Source: Saccharopolyspora_D taberi
Lineage (GTDB): Bacteria > Actinomycetota > Actinomycetes > Mycobacteriales > Pseudonocardiaceae
Assembly: GCF_039534165.1 (NCBI RefSeq)
Contig: NZ_BAAAUX010000030.1
Location: 1-58,563 of the forward strand
Length of the DNA stretch: 58,563 nucleotides
Reading direction: 5' to 3'
In this document: positions 52,919 to 58,563 of the stretch, in pieces
Layout of the letters: every line of letters begins with the position of its first letter
How positions within the stretch are numbered: position 1 is the stretch's first letter
Notes under the pieces: generated by a model
What the model was told of the DNA's origin: nothing
Databases searched by the model: none
Seen by the model: only the letters and a program-made list of their open reading frames with translations
Position numbers and translations under genes: made by a program

Positions 52919-53710
52919 GTGAGTCGCGACCGCGGTTCGCGGCACCATCGCCCGGTGATCACCTGGCTGCGCCGGACCTGCCACGGCCTCGTCGACCTGG
53001 TCTTCCCGCTGCACTGCGCGGGCTGCGGGCGGACCGGCACCGGCCTCTGCGACGACTGCGGCGGGGCGCTCGGCGGACTCCGGCGAGTGGCCCGCCCGCT
53101 GCTCGCGGCCGGGCCGCCGGTGTACGCGCTGGGCAGGTACGCCGGTGCCGCCCGGCGAGCGGTCCTGGCCTACAAGGAGAACGGCCAGCGCCACCTGGCC
53201 GAACCGTTCGGCCGGCTGCTCGCGTCCGCGAGCCGCGGCGTCGCGGAGCTGCACGGCTGGCGCACCGACCGGCCGTGGGCCGTGGTGCCCGCGCCGTCCC
53301 GCGCGATCGCGTCGCGCAGGCGAGGCGGGGCGCACATGGCACGGGTCGCGTGCTCGATGGCTGAGTCCCAGGAGCCCCGCGCCGAGGTCGCCGACTGCCT
53401 GGTGACCGGGGCGGGAGCGCGGGATTCGGCCGGGCTCGACGCGGCCGAACGGGTTCGTAACCTGTCCGGCGGTGTCGTCGTCCGAACCGGTTCTCTTCCC
53501 GCTCAGGCCGCCCGAATCGTGCTGATCGACGATGTCATCACCACCGGAGCGACGGTCGCGAGCAGCCTCGCCGCGCTCGGTTCGCGCGGTGTCGAGGTCG
53601 ATGTCGTGCTCTCGCTGACCGCGACGGCCGGACGCGGCGAACAGGTGTCGCCCGCGGCCCCGAACGGCCGCAGGAACTCTGCGCGCGGCCGAACCGTTCC
53701 CCGGGTGTGA
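52919..53710 (+). CDS. ComF family phosphoribosyltransferase-like protein
   Basis: A 263-residue ComF-like protein. The N-terminal zinc knuckle is CAGCGRTGTGLCDDC, AYKENGQRHLAEPFGRLL follows, and the C-terminal PRPP-binding loop is ARIVLIDDVITTGATVASSL. ComF supports DNA uptake in naturally competent bacteria, but in actinobacteria its role is unknown. GTG at 52919 gives the full frame; GTG at 52955 (VITWLRRTCHG) is an equally plausible start. It follows lpqB after 12 nt. Confidence 0.87.
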   Translation: MSRDRGSRHHRPVITWLRRTCHGLVDLVFPLHCAGCGRTGTGLCDDCGGALGGLRRVARPLLAAGPPVYALGRYAGAARRAVLAYKENGQRHLAEPFGRLLASASRGVAELHGWRTDRPWAVVPAPSRAIASRRRGGAHMARVACSMAESQEPRAEVADCLVTGAGARDSAGLDAAERVRNLSGGVVVRTGSLPAQAARIVLIDDVITTGATVASSLAALGSRGVEVDVVLSLTATAGRGEQVSPAAPNGRRNSARGRTVPRV

Positions 53711-54061
53711 GCAGCTCGGAGCGGGTCTCGGCGGATCTCCGCAGCGCGACGAGGCGACTAGGTCGAACGGGTGAATCTGCATCTCTGGATAGCCCGATCG
53801 GTTTGAGGTCGGCACGCTTGAGCTGTGCTTCTAATGGCGGTGCCGATCACGCTCAGTGGCCGCTTGACTTCGCCCGACTCGGGGGGTGTCACAAAACAGT
53901 AAAGCGGGCTAACGTGCCACCAACCAGCCGAACCCGGGCTGCGGGAAGGAGTGAAGAACCCATGTTCCTGGCGCCGGAAGTGAGCTGAGATCACCACCTC
54001 TCCGGCGCTGTCGTGACCGTCGCCCAAGGGCGAACGCACGGATCGGATACGGAGGTCGTGA
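53711..54061. other. 351-bp leader region of hpf
   Basis: No long gene. It contains TTGACT near 53865, a TAACGT-like -10 at about 53909 and the 8-codon ORF at 53962-53988. The length points to a regulated 5' UTR for hpf. Confidence 0.45.
53962..53988 (+). CDS. Possible 8-codon leader ORF before hpf
   Basis: ATG TTC CTG GCG CCG GAA GTG AGC TGA encodes MFLAPEVS. A good Shine-Dalgarno, GGGAAGGAG (53943-53951), ends 10 nt before the ATG. It stops 73 nt before hpf. The strength of the SD relative to the tiny ORF is unusual and suggests translation-based control. Confidence 0.4.
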   Translation: MFLAPEVS

Positions 54062-54736
54062 ATGGACATCGTCGTCAAGGGCCGCAACGTCGAGGTGCCC
54101 GACCACTACCGGCAGCACGTCGACGAGAAACTGACCCGGCTCGAGCGGTACAGCAAGAAGACCATCCGGGCCGACGTGGAGCTGTTCCACGAACGCAACC
54201 CACGTCAGGCCAAGAACTGCCAGCGGGTCGAGATCACCCTCAAGGGCAAGGGCACGCCGGTGCGTGCCGAGGCAGCCGCTGGTGACTTCTACGCCGCTCT
54301 CGACGCCGCGACCAGCAAGCTCGAGAACCGCCTCCGCCGCATGCACGACCGGAGGAAGGTGCACTACGGGCAGCACAACCCGACGTCCGTGGCTCAGGCC
54401 ACCGCCGCGATGGCCGACCGGACGGTGGTGACCGGACCCGTCGCCGGGCGCACCGCGCTCTTGGAAGCTCCCCGGGAGGAGGGCACCGAGTACGCCGCAG
54501 AGGTGCCCGAGCAGCGCTGGAGCTCCGACAACGGTCACGAACCGGGGCGCATCGTCCGGGAGAAGGAGCACGCCGCCGAGCCCATGACCGTCGACCAGGC
54601 CCTCTACGAGATGGAACTGGTCGGTCACGACTTCTACCTGTTCTCCGACGCCGACAGCGGTATGGCCAGCGTCGTGTACCGCCGAAAGGGGTTTGACTAC
54701 GGAGTGATCAGGCTGGCCGCCTCGTCCGCCCGCTGA
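54062..54736 (+). CDS. hpf: Ribosome hibernation-promoting factor, long form
   Basis: Long HPF dimerises inactive 70S ribosomes into 100S particles. The 224-residue protein has the N-terminal S30AE domain (MDIVVKGRNVEVPDHYRQHV, AALDAATSKLENRLRRMHDR) and the C-terminal dimerisation domain (PMTVDQALYEMELVGHDFYL, YRRKGFDYGVIRL). The ATG has GGAGG about 7 nt upstream. Expression is usually stress- or stationary-phase-linked. It precedes secA, as in mycobacteria. Confidence 0.94.
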   Translation: MDIVVKGRNVEVPDHYRQHVDEKLTRLERYSKKTIRADVELFHERNPRQAKNCQRVEITLKGKGTPVRAEAAAGDFYAALDAATSKLENRLRRMHDRRKVHYGQHNPTSVAQATAAMADRTVVTGPVAGRTALLEAPREEGTEYAAEVPEQRWSSDNGHEPGRIVREKEHAAEPMTVDQALYEMELVGHDFYLFSDADSGMASVVYRRKGFDYGVIRLAASSAR

Positions 54737-54770
54737 CGGGCGAGTCTGCGCCAAGCACGACCCGACCAGC

Positions 54771-54802
54771 TGTCCCCCGCGTACCGTGGTGCGCGGGGGA
54801 CA
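54771..54802 (+). terminator. GC hairpin between hpf and secA
   Basis: TGTCCCCCGCG (54771-54781) pairs perfectly with CGCGGGGGACA (54792-54802) around a 10-nt loop. No U-tract follows, so it may attenuate rather than fully stop transcription into secA. Confidence 0.55.
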
Positions 54803-54904
54803 GCGACGTTGTTGGGGACGTCGATGTTCTCCGACCAGCTCTAATACGATGACCGCAAAGCGTCCGTGACGGGCGCGTCACGATCAGCAAGTGAGGTCGA
54901 CCGG

Positions 54905-57757
<2,853 letters not shown>

Positions 57758-57758
57758 G

Positions 57759-58109
57759 TCACAGCAGGGACAGCACGGTGCACACCCACCGTGCGTCCAC
57801 CTGCTCCAGTCGCATCACCAGGGCTCGGACCCGGTTGATGGTTCCGACGACCAGGCAGGCTTCGACCGTGCGGTAATCGGTCAGGCAGGCGTGGACGGAC
57901 CGAAGCCGGTAGTCCGGGCCCTCGCCTTTCCACCCCAGGACGATGGTCGACAGCAGACCCGCCACCGGGCTGGACACCCACCCGCGGATCTGGTGCACGA
58001 CCCGGCGCCCGGCGAGGACGTCGAGGATCTGCTCGCCGACGAAACGGGCGAGCGCGGCGGCGGTCCTGCCGGACGCGTCGGGGTTGGCCGGAGCGAGCGC
58101 AGCGGTCAT
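57759..58109 (-). CDS. Rv3235-like small protein (DUF6459 type)
   Basis: A 116-residue actinobacterial protein resembling Rv3235. It has RTAAALARFVGEQILDVLAG, RRVVHQIRGWVSSPVAGLLS and ends with ALVMRLEQVDARWVCTVLSL. Function unknown. ATG at 58109 is chosen because GGAGG lies 4 nt upstream. It converges on secA with 1 nt between the stops. Confidence 0.8.
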   Translation of the reverse strand: MTAALAPANPDASGRTAAALARFVGEQILDVLAGRRVVHQIRGWVSSPVAGLLSTIVLGWKGEGPDYRLRSVHACLTDYRTVEACLVVGTINRVRALVMRLEQVDARWVCTVLSLL

Positions 58110-58299
58110 GAATCCTCCCGGGGTCTGGTTGGGGCTCCTCTTAAATGAGGAACGAGGACCTCGATTCCGGTCACCTCCGCGCCGGGTCGACCGGATCGTG
58201 TGAAGCGTCGGGATCCGTGAGAATCGCACTCATAGCGGGTCTGACCTGGCATTTTGTTAGTTGGAGGGGGGTGGTGTTCAAGGGTGTTTTCGGGTGCCG

Positions 58300-58305
58300 T
58301 AGAGT
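58300..58305 (+). promoter_or_regulatory. TAGAGT -10-like box 1
   Basis: TAGAGT with a weak TTCAAG 17 nt upstream (58277-58282). First of three identical boxes pointing out of the window. Confidence 0.35.
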
Positions 58306-58388
58306 TCTTCATGTCAGCGCGGAACGGGCCGAAACAAAACGGACCGGGCACTGACGGGGTCGCGAACCAAGCTCCTGCCTCAAGGTGG

Positions 58389-58394
58389 TAGAGT
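58389..58394 (+). promoter_or_regulatory. TAGAGT -10-like box 2
   Basis: TAGAGT 84 nt after box 1; no good -35 hexamer is visible at 16-18 nt. Confidence 0.3.
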
Positions 58395-58513
58395 GGGCGA
58401 CCGCAGAAAGACAAAGAGCTTTCAGGGTTGATAACTCAATGCGGTGCTCGTTGGTGAGTACGGGGTGCGGGACGGAAACGGACCCCCCTGAAAACGCCGG
58501 AAACGGGGGCTGC

Positions 58514-58519
58514 TAGAGT
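58514..58519 (+). promoter_or_regulatory. TAGAGT -10-like box 3
   Basis: TAGAGT preceded by GCCGGAAACGGGGGC, a GC-rich spacer of the kind seen before actinobacterial rRNA genes; the -35 match is weak. Confidence 0.35.
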
Positions 58520-58563
58520 TATCGACATAAGCGAGAGGAAATGCTCCCCGGAGCTTTGCGGCC

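Larger units (their letters stand above)
58110..58563. other. Non-coding region at the right edge, possible rRNA promoter/leader zone
   Basis: No gene. It contains a small palindrome (CCTCTTAAATGAGG near 58137-58150), three TAGAGT boxes (58300, 58389, 58514) and a boxA-like stretch GGTTGATAACTCAATGCG (58426-58443). Multiple closely spaced promoters and a boxA-like element are typical of rRNA operons in actinobacteria, but no rRNA sequence is in the window. Confidence 0.4.

Overview
The window is high-GC actinobacterial chromosome, most likely from the Pseudonocardiaceae (a Saccharopolyspora-like organism; this is inference from protein flavour and layout). Signs of this are GTG/TTG starts, a WhiB protein, coenzyme F420 genes, the mtrA-mtrB-lpqB cluster, LCP ligases and leaderless promoters. 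From memory, the order purK-purE, TIGR03089, LCP, rmlD, wbbL, manC, fbiB-fbiA, whiB2, DUF3499, manB, manA, permease, tmk, mtrA-mtrB-lpqB, comF, hpf, secA matches M. tuberculosis Rv3277 to Rv3240c. Most of the window is therefore conserved core, with accessory genes inserted into it.

Layout. 1-1.3 kb: 3' part of a TNT-domain toxin gene with a small overlapping partner. 1.4-8.1 kb: hisN-like phosphatase, an OmpR-type two-component pair, a GtrA protein, a large ECF sigma factor fused to a zinc-finger/membrane/Pro-rich C-terminus, and an unassigned protein. 8.1-11.2 kb: purK-purE, DoxX with a palindromic operator, TIGR03089. 11.3-16.4 kb: two LCP ligases divergent from rfbB-rfbD (dTDP-rhamnose). 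16.4-25.4 kb: a 141-bp inverted-repeat element, a DUF574 methyltransferase, and a divergent cluster of glycosyltransferases ending in a WbbL-like rhamnosyltransferase. 25.4-31.6 kb: manC, an AlkA-like glycosylase, the fbiA-fbiB-NUDIX operon and an M50-type membrane peptidase. 32-41.7 kb: whiB, a very large membrane glycosyltransferase, a degenerate zincin, DUF3499, manB, a Trm112-like protein, a TobH/SIS protein, manA and a CDF metal transporter. 41.8-47.6 kb: amino-acid permease, histidine-rich repeat protein, large membrane alpha/beta hydrolase, OsmC. 47.7-58.1 kb: tmk, mtrA-mtrB-lpqB, comF, hpf, secA and an Rv3235-like protein. 58.1-58.56 kb: a non-coding region with three TAGAGT boxes, possibly the start of an rRNA promoter/leader.

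The dominant theme is the cell envelope: activated sugars (RmlB/D, ManA/B/C), transfer to polyprenyl carriers (WbbL and other GTs), attachment to peptidoglycan (LCP), envelope and division control (MtrAB-LpqB, WhiB) and export (SecA). The most unusual items are the TNT-like toxin with an apparent change at a key residue plus a coupled partner, the sigma/membrane fusion, the histidine-rich repeat protein, the inverted-repeat element near 16.5 kb, short leader ORFs before manC and hpf, and a recurrent leaderless -10 pattern.
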